47,676 bases of DNA from Clostridiales bacterium (GTDB lineage: Bacteria > Bacillota > Clostridia > Oscillospirales > Oscillospiraceae): NCBI GenBank assembly GCA_003525905.1, contig DQIA01000080.1, positions 1 to 47,676 of the forward strand. Direction: 5' to 3'. Shown piece after piece: positions 32,458 through 41,043 of the stretch (positions are counted from its first letter, which is position 1; every line of letters begins with the position of its first letter). The notes beneath the pieces were generated by a model that worked only from the letters and a program-made list of their open reading frames with translations, made no database searches and was not told the DNA's origin. A program made the translations under genes and the position numbers.

Positions 32458-33122
32458 GGTACACCGCTGCAGAAAAGGATCCGATTTCTGAAGTTCCGGA
32501 AGTTCCGCATCCCGAAGCAGACGCGCTTGAAGGCCTTCGTTTTGTTGTTGCAGCCCTCGATGAAGCCGTTGGACCAGGGGACGTCCATGGAGTTCAGGAT
32601 CTCCTGAAACCAGTTGCGGTACGCCGTGACGCAGGCCCGAAATTCCGGAAGATCCATAACGTTCACGGCCGCGAGCCAGTCGAGCAGCCGCTGCTTCCCG
32701 ACGGTCGAGGACTCCGAATGCATGACGGCAAGGAACTCGTTCTTCAGCCGGTAGGCGTCGGCGAGCCTCGGGGCGATCTCAACCATCAGCGCCAGACGCT
32801 CCTGCTCCTCGCTGCTCAGAGCTTCCATCGGCTTCCGGAGAAGGTGCTTTGACCGTTTGAAGTACCTGCGCAGCCCTCTGGAGAGCTTATTCTGCTCGTT
32901 CTTCCGGACCTGCTCCATCGCCCAGGACGCCTGACGGATCACGTGGAACCGGTCCGCAACGATAACGGCATTGGGAAAGCAGATTTTTCCGACCGTGCGA
33001 AAATGCGTATCACTTTGACTTTTTTTGCGATACTTTTCGGCCCAATCAGCATAAGGCTTTGACAGAACATACGAAGAAAAAAGTGCGAACACAGATTCTA
33101 TCTTGGTGAATGGAAAAAACAT
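32436..33122 (-). pseudogene. Truncated ISL3 family transposase
   Basis: The C-terminal ~180 residues of an ISL3-type transposase are present from about 32980 to 32436. Features are FPNAVIVADRFHVIRQ (with the DDE Asp), SKHLLRKP, and SNGFIEGCNNKTKAFKRVCF followed by GMRNFRNFRNRILF (with the final Glu). The first ~48 codons of the open frame do not resemble the family. Full-length enzymes have ~400 or more residues with an N-terminal zinc finger, so over half the gene is missing. No terminal inverted repeats were found. Confidence 0.8.
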
Positions 33123-33184
33123 CCCCCGGGGAGGCTTCCGCCCGGGAATCTCATCTGTTATAGTATGCTCATCGGTTCATACAC

Positions 33185-33265
33185 GCATTCCTGCCAAAAC
33201 CCAAAGCAAAGGCGCAGCGTTTCTTGGGGAAGAAAGCGCTGCGTCTTTGCGCAGGGCAGGAATGC
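33185..33265 (+). promoter_or_regulatory. 81-nt hairpin leader upstream of the ABC importer
   Basis: Two nested stems form one rod: gcattcctgcc / ggcaggaatgc (33185-33195 / 33255-33265) and gcaaaggcgcagcg-tttctt / aagaaagcgctgcgtctttgc (33206-33225 / 33230-33250) closed by gggg. There is one mismatch and one bulge in the inner stem. It buries the in-frame ATG at 33262 and lies just before the RBS used for the TTG at 33292. It may be a cis-acting regulatory structure or a palindromic mobile remnant. Confidence 0.6.
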
Positions 33266-33291
33266 AAAGCAACACCGGTTCGGAGGAACAC

Positions 33292-34203
33292 TTGGAAACA
33301 CCTATTTTACAGTATGCCGGCGGCGTGATCGCCGCAAAACTGGACCGCACGGAAAAAGAACTGGTCCACGGGGTTTCTTTCCATATTTCTCGCGGGGAGA
33401 GCCTGGCTCTCATTGGCGAGACTGGGTCCGGCAAGACGCTGATTGCCCAATCCGTGATGGGGGTGCTGCCCGGCAATGTGCGGCTGGTTTCCGGTGAAGT
33501 ATTATTTTGCGGGAAGGCTTTGCCGAAGGGCAAAAAGCTGCGGTCCATGCTGGGCCGGGAGATCGTATATATCCCGCAGAACGGGCATGAGTTTCTTGAC
33601 CCGTCCAGAAGCATCCGCCGCCAGATGTTTGACAGCATTGCAAAGCTGGGCATTGCGGCACCTCAGAGAGAGGCGTTTGCCCGTGAAAAGCTGACGCAGG
33701 TGGGGTTTACCCAGCCGGAGGCCATTCTGGACCGGTATGCCTTCCAGCTGTCCGGCGGCATGGCCCAGCGGGTAACCATTGCACTGGCCCTTTGCTCTCA
33801 GGCAAAGCTGTTGATCGCCGACGAACCTACCAACGGCTTAGACCAGGACAGCAAACAGCAGACGCTGTCTCTTTTGAATGATTTGTTCCCGGATGCGGCA
33901 AAGCTCGTTATCACGCATGACATTTCCGTGGCAGCGACCTGCGGCCGGATCCTTGGCCTGTGCGGCGGGAAAATGCTGGAGACTGGCAGCTCCGCACTGG
34001 TGCTGGCTGCCCCGCGCCATCCCTACACCCAAGCCCTGCTGGGTGCCTTGGTGGAAAACGGGATGCAGGAAACGCCGGCTTTGCGGACGGAGACGGGCAC
34101 TTGTCCCTTCTATCGCCGCTGTCCCGCAGCCTTCGGACGATGCCGTGCCGAAATGCCCCGGAGGACGCAGGGAGACAGAGAATGGTGGTGCTGCAAGGAA
34201 TGA
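33292..34203 (+). CDS. ABC importer ATP-binding protein (Opp/Dpp/Nik type), first ATPase
   Basis: A ~303-residue ATPase. Walker A is GETGSGKT, the signature LSGGMAQR, Walker B KLLIADEPTNGLD and the H-loop ITHD. The C-terminal Cys cluster CPFYRRCP…C is typical of peptide/nickel importer ATPases. I prefer the TTG at 33292 because ggagga precedes it; the ATG at 33262 lies in a strong hairpin and has a poor RBS. The next ATPase gene overlaps its end by 22 bases. It starts a seven-gene run with a solute-binding lipoprotein, two permeases, FmdE and a TPR protein. Confidence 0.88.
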   Translation: METPILQYAGGVIAAKLDRTEKELVHGVSFHISRGESLALIGETGSGKTLIAQSVMGVLPGNVRLVSGEVLFCGKALPKGKKLRSMLGREIVYIPQNGHEFLDPSRSIRRQMFDSIAKLGIAAPQREAFAREKLTQVGFTQPEAILDRYAFQLSGGMAQRVTIALALCSQAKLLIADEPTNGLDQDSKQQTLSLLNDLFPDAAKLVITHDISVAATCGRILGLCGGKMLETGSSALVLAAPRHPYTQALLGALVENGMQETPALRTETGTCPFYRRCPAAFGRCRAEMPRRTQGDREWWCCKE

Positions 34204-34883
34204 TCTCCATGGAACAGATCGATAAGGCTTTTGACGGAAAACAGGTTTTGCAAAATGTCACGCTGGATATTCCAGACGGTCAGATCTGCGGCATATTCGG
34301 AAAAAGCGGGATCGGAAAATCCACGCTGGCCAAGGTCCTTTGCGGCATCTGCCCGCCGGACGGAGGGCGGATTCTGCTGGACGGTCAATGTCTTGTTTCA
34401 CAGAATACGCCCTATGACAGGAAGCTGGGTCTTTCCATTCAGATGGTTTATCAGCAGCCCTATGCGACGCTGGATCCACGCCAGAAAATCGGCAGCGGCT
34501 TCAAAGAACTGATCCGCTATCACGGCTTTGCTCCCAAGGGGAAGGAGCGTGCGCTGACGGAAGACGTGCTTGTGAAAGTCGGATTGGAGCCGCAGATCCT
34601 GGCCCATCTGCCGCATCAGATCTCCGGTGGGGAAGCCCAGCGGGTGGCCATCGCCCGGTGTCTTCTGTTCCGGCCAAAGCTGCTGATTCTGGACGAGGCA
34701 ACCTCCATGCTGGATGTTTCTACCCAGGCCAATGTGCTGGGAATGGTACGCCGTCAGATGCAGGAACACCACGGAAGCATCCTGCTCATCAGCCACGATG
34801 AAGCACTGGTGAATTTACTTTGTGATCAAATCTATGTATTTGAGAAGAAACACACAAATCAGAAGGAGAAAAACACGAAATGA
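34182..34883 (+). CDS. ABC importer ATP-binding protein, second ATPase
   Basis: A 233-residue ATPase with Walker A GKSGIGKST, Q-loop QMVYQQPYATLDPRQ (typical of DppF/NikE), signature ISGGEAQR and Walker B LLILDEATSMLD. It is short, lacking the C-terminal Cys-rich tail of many DppF proteins. The ATG at 34182 follows ggag at 7 bases; MISM at 34200 is an alternative. It overlaps the first ATPase gene by 22 bases and the binding protein gene by 4 (ATGA). Confidence 0.92.
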   Translation: MVVLQGMISMEQIDKAFDGKQVLQNVTLDIPDGQICGIFGKSGIGKSTLAKVLCGICPPDGGRILLDGQCLVSQNTPYDRKLGLSIQMVYQQPYATLDPRQKIGSGFKELIRYHGFAPKGKERALTEDVLVKVGLEPQILAHLPHQISGGEAQRVAIARCLLFRPKLLILDEATSMLDVSTQANVLGMVRRQMQEHHGSILLISHDEALVNLLCDQIYVFEKKHTNQKEKNTK

Positions 34884-36568
34884 AAAAAGTAGGATCTCTT
34901 TTGCTGGCGGTGCTGATGGTGCTGTCGCTGGCAGCCTGCGGCAAGACCCCGGCAGAACCCACCCAGACACCCTCCACCCAACCAAGCACCGAGACTCCGA
35001 CCACGGAGGCCACGGAACCGGCACCTGCCTACGCCATTGATACGCTGACCGTCGGCACGACGGCTGCCATCGAAACTGCCGTGTTCGGCGAGTATAACTT
35101 CGATATGCTTGCCAGCGGTGTATCCGAATTGCCTCTGGTTTATCAGGACACCAAGGGCGAATATCATCCACTTCTGGCAACTTATGCTACCGAGGATGCC
35201 GCTACCTGGACCTACACCATCCAGGACGGCATGACCTGGTCCGACGGAGCGCCTGTAACGGCGGAAGACATTCTTTTCACACTCCAATACGATCAGGCCA
35301 ACGGAAGCGCCAATTTTGAGGCCCAGACCGGGGAAGACGGAAAGGTCACGGAGGCCAAGTACACCGGCTACAGCCTTTCCGATGACAAAATGAGCATTTC
35401 CCTGACGCTGGCCTCTCCCAATGTCCGGGAACTGAGCAATATGACCTCCTTCCGGGTCATGCCCAAGCACATTTATGAGGGCAAGGATACTGTTTCGGAG
35501 GCCGAAGGCCGCATCACCTGCGGCCCCTATGTGCTGGAATCCTTCAACAAGGAAGCCGGGACCATTACCTTTGCAGTCAATGAATACTATCCCCAGAAGC
35601 CCAATGTGGAGAAAATCGTCTATCAGCTTTTCGGCAACGAGGATACCATGTACTTGGCGCTCCAGCAGGGCGACATCGACATGGTCTGGGCCTACTCCAC
35701 CGGTGTAGCAGGAACCTATCAGGATGTACTCTCCACCGATACCAATGTCTCGCTTGTCAATGTGGCTGCGGCCAATGCGCCTGCGGTCCTGGCCTTTAAC
35801 AACGCAAAGGGCCTGTTCTCTGACGAAAACCTGCGTCAGGCAGTTTCCTATGCACTGAACTACGAGGAATTCAAGACCTATTTCGGCAGCGCCTATGCTG
35901 AGATCCCCAACCGGGGCTTTGTACCCTCCACCACGGTGGGCTATACGGACACGGAGAAACTGACCACCGATACTGCAAAAGCGGACGAGTATATGAAGGC
36001 TGCGGGTTACACCGAAAAGAATGCCGACGGCTTCTACGTGAACGCCGACGGTGCGGCTGCTGCCTTTACGCTGACGGTCAACGCCGCAAAGGAGACCCAT
36101 GTGGGCTACGCCGAAATGATCAAGACCCAGCTGGAGGCCTTTGGAATTCAGGTGAATCTGGACGCCGTAGACAAGGATGCCTACAATGCCAAAACCAGCA
36201 ACAAGTTCTCCGAGAACAATATCACCATGGAAGCGGCAATCTATGGCTATACCGCCGCCGGCATGGGCATGGGCAACGGCCTTGGCTCCATCTATGTGGA
36301 CGGCAATCACGCCGTGCAGGGCGGCTGCCAGGTGTTCGACGAAGCCTTTTCCTCCATTCTGGACGAACTGAAGGCCGCCAAGACCATTGAGGAATATTAC
36401 ACCGGCGCAGCAAAGCTCCAGGACTACTACGCGGCCCATATGCCGCTGATTGCCCTGTATTGGGACAATATGATGCTGGCCTATTCTTCCAAGCTGGACA
36501 ATGTGACCGTGGATGCCGTATTCGGCCTGAACAACGTCAACAACTGGTTCAGCATCACCAAGAAATAA
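34880..36568 (+). CDS. ABC importer substrate-binding lipoprotein (SBP family 5)
   Basis: A 562-residue lipoprotein. The signal peptide ends LSLAAC with Cys20 lipidated, and a Thr/Pro-rich linker follows to ~55. The remainder is a family 5 solute-binding protein (DGMTWSDGAPVTAEDILFTL, YGMKNPYPYVLES-like segment ITCGPYVLESFNKEAGT, QQGDIDMVW). This family binds peptides, nickel or metal chelates. The ligand cannot be read, but the FmdE gene in the same operon favours a metal or metallophore (inference). The start is coupled to the ATPase stop by ATGA. Confidence 0.92.
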   Translation: MKKVGSLLLAVLMVLSLAACGKTPAEPTQTPSTQPSTETPTTEATEPAPAYAIDTLTVGTTAAIETAVFGEYNFDMLASGVSELPLVYQDTKGEYHPLLATYATEDAATWTYTIQDGMTWSDGAPVTAEDILFTLQYDQANGSANFEAQTGEDGKVTEAKYTGYSLSDDKMSISLTLASPNVRELSNMTSFRVMPKHIYEGKDTVSEAEGRITCGPYVLESFNKEAGTITFAVNEYYPQKPNVEKIVYQLFGNEDTMYLALQQGDIDMVWAYSTGVAGTYQDVLSTDTNVSLVNVAAANAPAVLAFNNAKGLFSDENLRQAVSYALNYEEFKTYFGSAYAEIPNRGFVPSTTVGYTDTEKLTTDTAKADEYMKAAGYTEKNADGFYVNADGAAAAFTLTVNAAKETHVGYAEMIKTQLEAFGIQVNLDAVDKDAYNAKTSNKFSENNITMEAAIYGYTAAGMGMGNGLGSIYVDGNHAVQGGCQVFDEAFSSILDELKAAKTIEEYYTGAAKLQDYYAAHMPLIALYWDNMMLAYSSKLDNVTVDAVFGLNNVNNWFSITKK

Positions 36569-36592
36569 TTTTTGCACGCAGGAGGCACACTG

Positions 36593-37573
36593 GTGAAAAA
36601 GTATCGTAAAAACCTGATTCTGGCACTGGTGTGCTTCCTGATCGTGATCGTTCTGAACTTCTTTCTGCCCCGGCTTCTGCCGGGGAACCCCATTGCTTAT
36701 CTGACCGGCTTTTCCGAGGAGGATATGACCCCTGCTCAGGTAGCTTATTACCGGCAGGCCCTCCATCTGGATAAGCCGGTATTCGTGCAGTTCGGGTACT
36801 ATCTGCGCTCCCTTGCAGACGGCACGCTGGGCTATTCCTTCAAAAAGGAAGCCACGGTTTCAGCCCTGATTGGGCAGCGGCTGGGCTACACCTTACAGAT
36901 CACCCTGCCTGCCGTGCTGCTCAGCACGGTCATCGGTCTTTTGTGGGGGCTCCGCTGCGGCTACAAAAAAGGCAGCAGCTTTGAGAAAATTTCGACTACA
37001 TTCCAGATCATCGTCAATACGATGCCCACATTCCTGATCGCCCTGGTGCTGTTGATCCTGTTCTGCTTCCGGCAGCGGTGGTTTCCCTATACAGGACTCA
37101 ACAGTGCCGGAGCTGTTCCCGGAACGGCCGGGTACTTCTGGGACCGGGTTCATCATCTGATTCTCCCGGTGCTGACGCTGACCATCGCCGCTGCACCCTC
37201 CCGGTACCTATTGATGCGAAACACCGTCCGACAGGTGACGGAGGAAAAATATGTGCTCTATGCCAAGGAACGAGGCTTGTCCGACAGTAAGATTCAATTT
37301 GGTTATATTCTGAAGAATATTGCCCAGCCCTTTATCACCATGGTAGGCATGAGCGTCAGCACCTGTATCGGTGGTTCCCTGGTTGTGGAGAAGCTGTTTT
37401 CCATCGGCGGTATGGGAAGTCTGCTCTCCGATGCCGTCTATACGTTGGATTACCCACTGATGCAGGGCATCCTGTTTGTCACAACGGCGATCATGACGAT
37501 CTCCATTGTCGTGACGGACCTGATCTGTATTCTTATTGACCCCAAGGTACGCTTCGGAGGTGGTCCGGCTTGA
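36593..37573 (+). CDS. ABC importer permease (DppB/NikB type)
   Basis: A 326-residue permease with six helices. The long segment after helix 1 (LPGNPIAYLTGFSEEDMTPAQ…) is typical of DppB/NikB, and YVLYAKERGLSDSKIQFGYILKN is the EAA loop that docks the ATPase. The GTG at 36593 follows aggagg at 7 bases; a TTG at 36572 has no RBS. The stop is coupled to the second permease by TTGA. Confidence 0.92.
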   Translation: MKKYRKNLILALVCFLIVIVLNFFLPRLLPGNPIAYLTGFSEEDMTPAQVAYYRQALHLDKPVFVQFGYYLRSLADGTLGYSFKKEATVSALIGQRLGYTLQITLPAVLLSTVIGLLWGLRCGYKKGSSFEKISTTFQIIVNTMPTFLIALVLLILFCFRQRWFPYTGLNSAGAVPGTAGYFWDRVHHLILPVLTLTIAAAPSRYLLMRNTVRQVTEEKYVLYAKERGLSDSKIQFGYILKNIAQPFITMVGMSVSTCIGGSLVVEKLFSIGGMGSLLSDAVYTLDYPLMQGILFVTTAIMTISIVVTDLICILIDPKVRFGGGPA

Positions 37574-38379
37574 GAAAACAGCATATTCCGCTTCTCCTTG
37601 GCATCGTGGTTTTGAGCCTTTTTCTGACCGCTGCATTATTTCCGACTGTGTTTACGGCTTACGGGCAGAAGGAAACGTTTGGCCCGTGGCTGATGCCGTC
37701 GGCAGAACACCTACTTGGCACCAATGCGTTGGGCTATGACATCTTTACGGAACTGGTCTGCGGGACCCGGCAGACGCTGCTGGTGGGTGTATCCAGCAGT
37801 ATTCTGACATTGCTTCTGGGAAGCGTGATCGGTACGCTGGCTGCCGGGAAGGGCCTTTGGAGCGGCCTATCCAATGGCGTTATCAATATTTTTGTGCTGC
37901 TTCCGAAGCTGGTGACCATGATCGTGCTGGCGACTTTTCTGGGAAGCTCCAGCCGAAATCTGATCCTTCTGATCGCTGCATTCAGCTGGGTGGGGACGGC
38001 CCGGAATGTCCGTGCCAAGGTCATTCACCTGAATGCCCAGCCTTTTATTGAAAATTGCATGATCCAGGGATACAGCCGGAGGCATATTATTCTCCGGCAC
38101 ATCCTTCCGAACCTGTATGATGTATTGCTCTCCCGGTTTCTTCTGGGGGTCAACAGCTGCATTATGATGGAGTCCACCCTGAGCTTTTTGGGCTTTGGGG
38201 ATCTTTATCATCCCACTTGGGGCACCATGATCAACTTTGCCTATAAGCGGGGTGCCTTTCTTCGCCAGGCCTATGGGTATCTCCTCTCGCCGGGCGTGTG
38301 CATTATGATGCTATCACTGTCATTCTATCTCATCAGCCTGTATTTTGAGCACCGACAGGCTGCCATTCAGGAAAAATAG
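37570..38379 (+). CDS. ABC importer permease (DppC/NikC type)
   Basis: A 269-residue permease with about six helices. HLLGTNALGYDIFTELVCGTRQTLLVG is the DppC/NikC N-terminal signature and NCMIQGYSRRHIILRHILPN the EAA loop. It partners the preceding permease. The TTG start at 37570 overlaps the previous stop (TTGA). The FmdE gene begins 11 bases after its stop behind aggaggt. Confidence 0.92.
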   Translation: MRKQHIPLLLGIVVLSLFLTAALFPTVFTAYGQKETFGPWLMPSAEHLLGTNALGYDIFTELVCGTRQTLLVGVSSSILTLLLGSVIGTLAAGKGLWSGLSNGVINIFVLLPKLVTMIVLATFLGSSSRNLILLIAAFSWVGTARNVRAKVIHLNAQPFIENCMIQGYSRRHIILRHILPNLYDVLLSRFLLGVNSCIMMESTLSFLGFGDLYHPTWGTMINFAYKRGAFLRQAYGYLLSPGVCIMMLSLSFYLISLYFEHRQAAIQEK

Positions 38380-38390
38380 GAGGTCATACG

Positions 38391-38924
38391 ATGCAAAAGG
38401 AACTGGAATCTTTGTGGCAGCAATGTGTAGCATTCCATGGCCACGGCTGCGGTGGCCTTGCGGTCGGCTTTCGGGCAGTGCTGTATGCGTGGGAGCTGTT
38501 TGAAAGTGACAGCACATCTGAGGACGAGGAGATCGTGTGCATTGCCGAGACCGACGCCTGCGGCGTGGATGCCATTCAGGCGCTGCTGTCCTGTACCGTG
38601 GGAAAAGGGAACTTGATTTTCAATCTACAGGGGAAAAACGCCTTCTCCTTTTATCGCCGTCCGGACGGAAAGTCCTTCCGCCTTGTTCTGCGCCCAACAC
38701 CGGAGAAAACCAAGGACGAACGGCTGGCGTGGCTTATGGATGGGGACTTCCACGAGATGTTTGACGTGAAGGAAGCCCCAGAGCCGGTGCCGGAGGAGGC
38801 ACGGATCTTCAAGACCGTTACCTGCTCCGTGTGCGGAGAACGATTTGCCGAGAGCTTTGCCCACCTTCAAAACGGTGAAATCGTCTGCTCCGCCTGTTAC
38901 CGTCCGTATACAAGGGGGCTGTGA
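38391..38924 (+). CDS. FmdE family protein
   Basis: A 177-residue protein of the formylmethanofuran dehydrogenase subunit E family. FHGHGCGGLAVGFRAV (16-31) and ETDACGVDAIQALLSCTVGKGNL carry the conserved His and Cys, probably metal ligands. The C-terminus adds a zinc ribbon (CSVCGERF…CSACY). No methanogenesis genes are present, and family members in Clostridia often accompany metal or molybdenum uptake genes. Here it is in an operon with an Opp/Nik-type importer, suggesting metal sensing or delivery (inference). The end overlaps the TPR gene by 4 bases. Confidence 0.88.
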   Translation: MQKELESLWQQCVAFHGHGCGGLAVGFRAVLYAWELFESDSTSEDEEIVCIAETDACGVDAIQALLSCTVGKGNLIFNLQGKNAFSFYRRPDGKSFRLVLRPTPEKTKDERLAWLMDGDFHEMFDVKEAPEPVPEEARIFKTVTCSVCGERFAESFAHLQNGEIVCSACYRPYTRGL

Positions 38925-39685
38925 TGGAATACCCGTTTGATGCGCTGCACGCCGGGATAGAAAGCCAGATTCTCAATCTTCCCGCCGGAATTCCCGACTC
39001 CCAGGCAATCAGGCAGGCAAAGTCCTTGCCAGACTCCGTTGAAAAATTCTGTGCATTAGGGAAGGCTCTTTCCAGGCAGCTTCGCTACCGTGAGGCCGTT
39101 GCAGCTTATACGGAGGGGCTGAATTTGGAACCGGAAAATCTGTCCCTGCTCCGCCTTCGGGCGGGACGGTACCTGACGACGCTGCAAAGTGATCCTGCCA
39201 TCGCTGACTTTGAAAAATGCCTGACTTTGGGTGCGGAAAAGCTGGACTGCCTCTATCGGATCGGCCTTGCCCAGTATTACGCCGGACGGTACGAGCAGGC
39301 AATGGAAGCTTTTGAGGGCTGTATGCCTTTATGCGATGATGAAATGGGGATTGCGGTTCTTTACTGGCACACGCTGAGCGCTGCCCGGACAGAGAAAGCG
39401 CCGACTCTTCTGAAGTACTATCGCCCGGATATGGCGGTGGGGCATCATACTGCTTACGAAAAGGCCATGCGGGTCTGGAGCGGTACAACGCCGCTTGCAG
39501 CGGCGCTGGAAATGCTGGAGAGGGAAGAAGACGATCTGGAATATGGCATTACCTTGTACGGTCTGCTCTGGCATCCGGACTGCGCCGAAAGAGAGCGCCT
39601 TTCCCAAGTGCTTCTTCGCCGGGACGGTTTCTGGCCCAGCTTTGCGTACCTCGCTGCATGGAAGGATTGGGCAGGAGCCCAGTAA
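38921..39685 (+). CDS. TPR repeat protein
   Basis: A 254-residue protein with at least two tetratricopeptide-like repeats (YREAVAAYTEGLNLEPENLSLLRLRAGRY and LYRIGLAQYYAGRYEQAMEAFEGCMPL). There is no signal peptide or membrane helix. The GTG at 38921 (or ATG at 38924) overlaps the FmdE stop. TPR proteins scaffold other proteins. Being last in the operon, it may couple FmdE or the importer to a partner (inference). Confidence 0.8.
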   Translation: MMEYPFDALHAGIESQILNLPAGIPDSQAIRQAKSLPDSVEKFCALGKALSRQLRYREAVAAYTEGLNLEPENLSLLRLRAGRYLTTLQSDPAIADFEKCLTLGAEKLDCLYRIGLAQYYAGRYEQAMEAFEGCMPLCDDEMGIAVLYWHTLSAARTEKAPTLLKYYRPDMAVGHHTAYEKAMRVWSGTTPLAAALEMLEREEDDLEYGITLYGLLWHPDCAERERLSQVLLRRDGFWPSFAYLAAWKDWAGAQ

Positions 39686-39815
39686 GCGTCTATCTTGATA
39701 TTGGGATCAACCGAAATGAATAAAAAACGGGGCTGTCTCAAAATGAAGCATTTCCAGAGGTTAGAGAAATAATCTTTATAAAAATTGCTCAAGCTGCCGA
39801 GAGGGGTTACTGTCT

Positions 39816-39995
39816 GTGAATTGCAGGCGACAAGCCGAAAGGCATCGCAACGGCGAAATCAACCGGGAGGACTACGACAAGTGGCGTTATAACTACCCGA
39901 AATATGACGAAGCGTCCGGCTATGTGAAAGTCCCGTCCCAGCAGCTTAGCGATGCAATGGTGGAGGCGTTCAAAGACAGGCTGAAGGCTGATTAA
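39816..39995 (+). pseudogene. C-terminal fragment of an integrative-element protein
   Basis: A 59-codon frame ends FKDRLKAD-stop and contains ERHRNGEINREDYDKWRYNY and VPSQQLSDAMVEAF. It looks like the C-terminal end of a conserved Clostridial mobile-element protein, without a plausible start or RBS. The parent could not be named. It is followed by the right copy of the repeated terminator. Confidence 0.5.
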
Positions 39996-40007
39996 AAAAC
40001 AACAGAA

Positions 40008-40070
40008 AAAAAGCGCTATCTGACTTGGCTTCAAATCAGATAGCGCTTTTTGTTATCGCAATAATTCAAA
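40008..40070 (+). repeat. Repeated terminator unit, right copy
   Basis: gcgctatctga / tcagatagcgc (40013-40023 / 40036-40046) is followed by ttttt. It is the same hairpin and flank as at 25767-25836, in direct orientation. Confidence 0.75.
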
Positions 40071-40074
40071 TAAT

Positions 40075-40272
40075 GTTGCCACAGCGGGCACTCATGGCGA
40101 AAAAGCCTTGGTATGACTGGACTTTTTCCGGGATGCAATCATTCCCACTCGCTCCCGTCAAGCCTATTCTAAACAAGTTTGCTTATGGGATTTAGCACAG
40201 ATTATTTGTATTGCTTTCATTATTCAGGTAGCATGGGCTCTCTGATTTTTTGTTGCCATAGCGTTGCCACAG
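40075..40272. other. Candidate element end: GTTGCCAYAG repeats and ATTCCCACTC core
   Basis: GTTGCCACAG at 40075-40084, GTTGCCATAG at 40252-40261 and GTTGCCACAG at 40263-40272 resemble arm-type integrase sites. ATTCCCACTC at 40141-40150 repeats the guaA 3' end (45270-45279) in direct orientation. The rest of 39996-40278 has no gene. Confidence 0.45.
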
Positions 40273-40278
40273 CTATGG

Positions 40279-41019
40279 TTATTTGCAGTGTTCATCATAC
40301 CATTCATCCATCGCCGTATTAATTACATTCCCTTCGTAATAGGTTGTCCAATCAATAGTTGTAGTATTGAGAAGTTTTTGGTTGTGTTCATTAAGATTGG
40401 AATAAATGCAGCTTGAAACCACGAGCGTTTTCTTTCCATCACGCCCAGCTTTATTCGCTATATGGCAAGCAGAATTTACAACATCACCCATCCATATTAT
40501 ATCATTCAAACCACTTCCAGAATAGCCCGCTTTCACCATAAGAGCTCGTCCATAATCCATACCAATCCCAACTGAAATCTGACTATATCCTTTTTTGCGG
40601 AGTTTATAGTTCAAAATTTTGATTAGACTGTTTAACCGTGCAGCAATGCTAAATACTGTATCAATGTCTGATTTATACGGAGTTTCAAAAACACCCCATA
40701 CGCAGTCACCGTTGATATTAATTTCTTTACAGATTGTTTGAGAGTTCATAAGTGCTGTACACTCAGAAATGAAACAACGATATATTTTTGCAAGCGTTGG
40801 CCGCTTGTGTTCATCTGTCATATCTGAAGATCCAATAATATCAATAAATAAAGCAGTGACATTAACATAGTATCCGTTCGTATAGGTTAGTAATGACCGT
40901 TGCGGAATAGAATCAGAATCAGAAAAATTACCGTTTCCTGCTCCAAGAATGTCATCCATTCTCTGAGAGCTTTTGTCTATATCATATGCAATATGATTGG
41001 TTGTTTCTATTATACTCAC
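40279..41019 (-). CDS. Pycsar-like nucleotide cyclase, copy 1
   Basis: A 246-residue class III nucleotide cyclase domain protein. Metal-binding Asp60 (ALFIDIIGSS) and Asp105 (NGDCVWGVF) are present, and Asn182 in DVVNSACHIANKA is at the usual transition-state position. It lies next to a membrane protein of the Pycsar effector type, so it likely makes a cyclic pyrimidine nucleotide (cCMP or cUMP) upon phage infection, as in Pycsar. The base made cannot be read with certainty. The GTG start at 41019 follows gaaagag. It is the last gene of a six-gene operon and is a clear paralogue of the cyclase at 41628-42362. Base composition is much richer in A+T than the flanking chromosome. Confidence 0.85.
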   Translation of the reverse strand: MSIIETTNHIAYDIDKSSQRMDDILGAGNGNFSDSDSIPQRSLLTYTNGYYVNVTALFIDIIGSSDMTDEHKRPTLAKIYRCFISECTALMNSQTICKEININGDCVWGVFETPYKSDIDTVFSIAARLNSLIKILNYKLRKKGYSQISVGIGMDYGRALMVKAGYSGSGLNDIIWMGDVVNSACHIANKAGRDGKKTLVVSSCIYSNLNEHNQKLLNTTTIDWTTYYEGNVINTAMDEWYDEHCK

Positions 41020-41043
41020 GACTCTCTTTCCAAAGCTGCATAT

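Noticed and set aside
34859..36766. A 635-codon open frame on the minus strand
   Set aside because: It is antisense to the solute-binding lipoprotein, which has a lipobox and family signatures.
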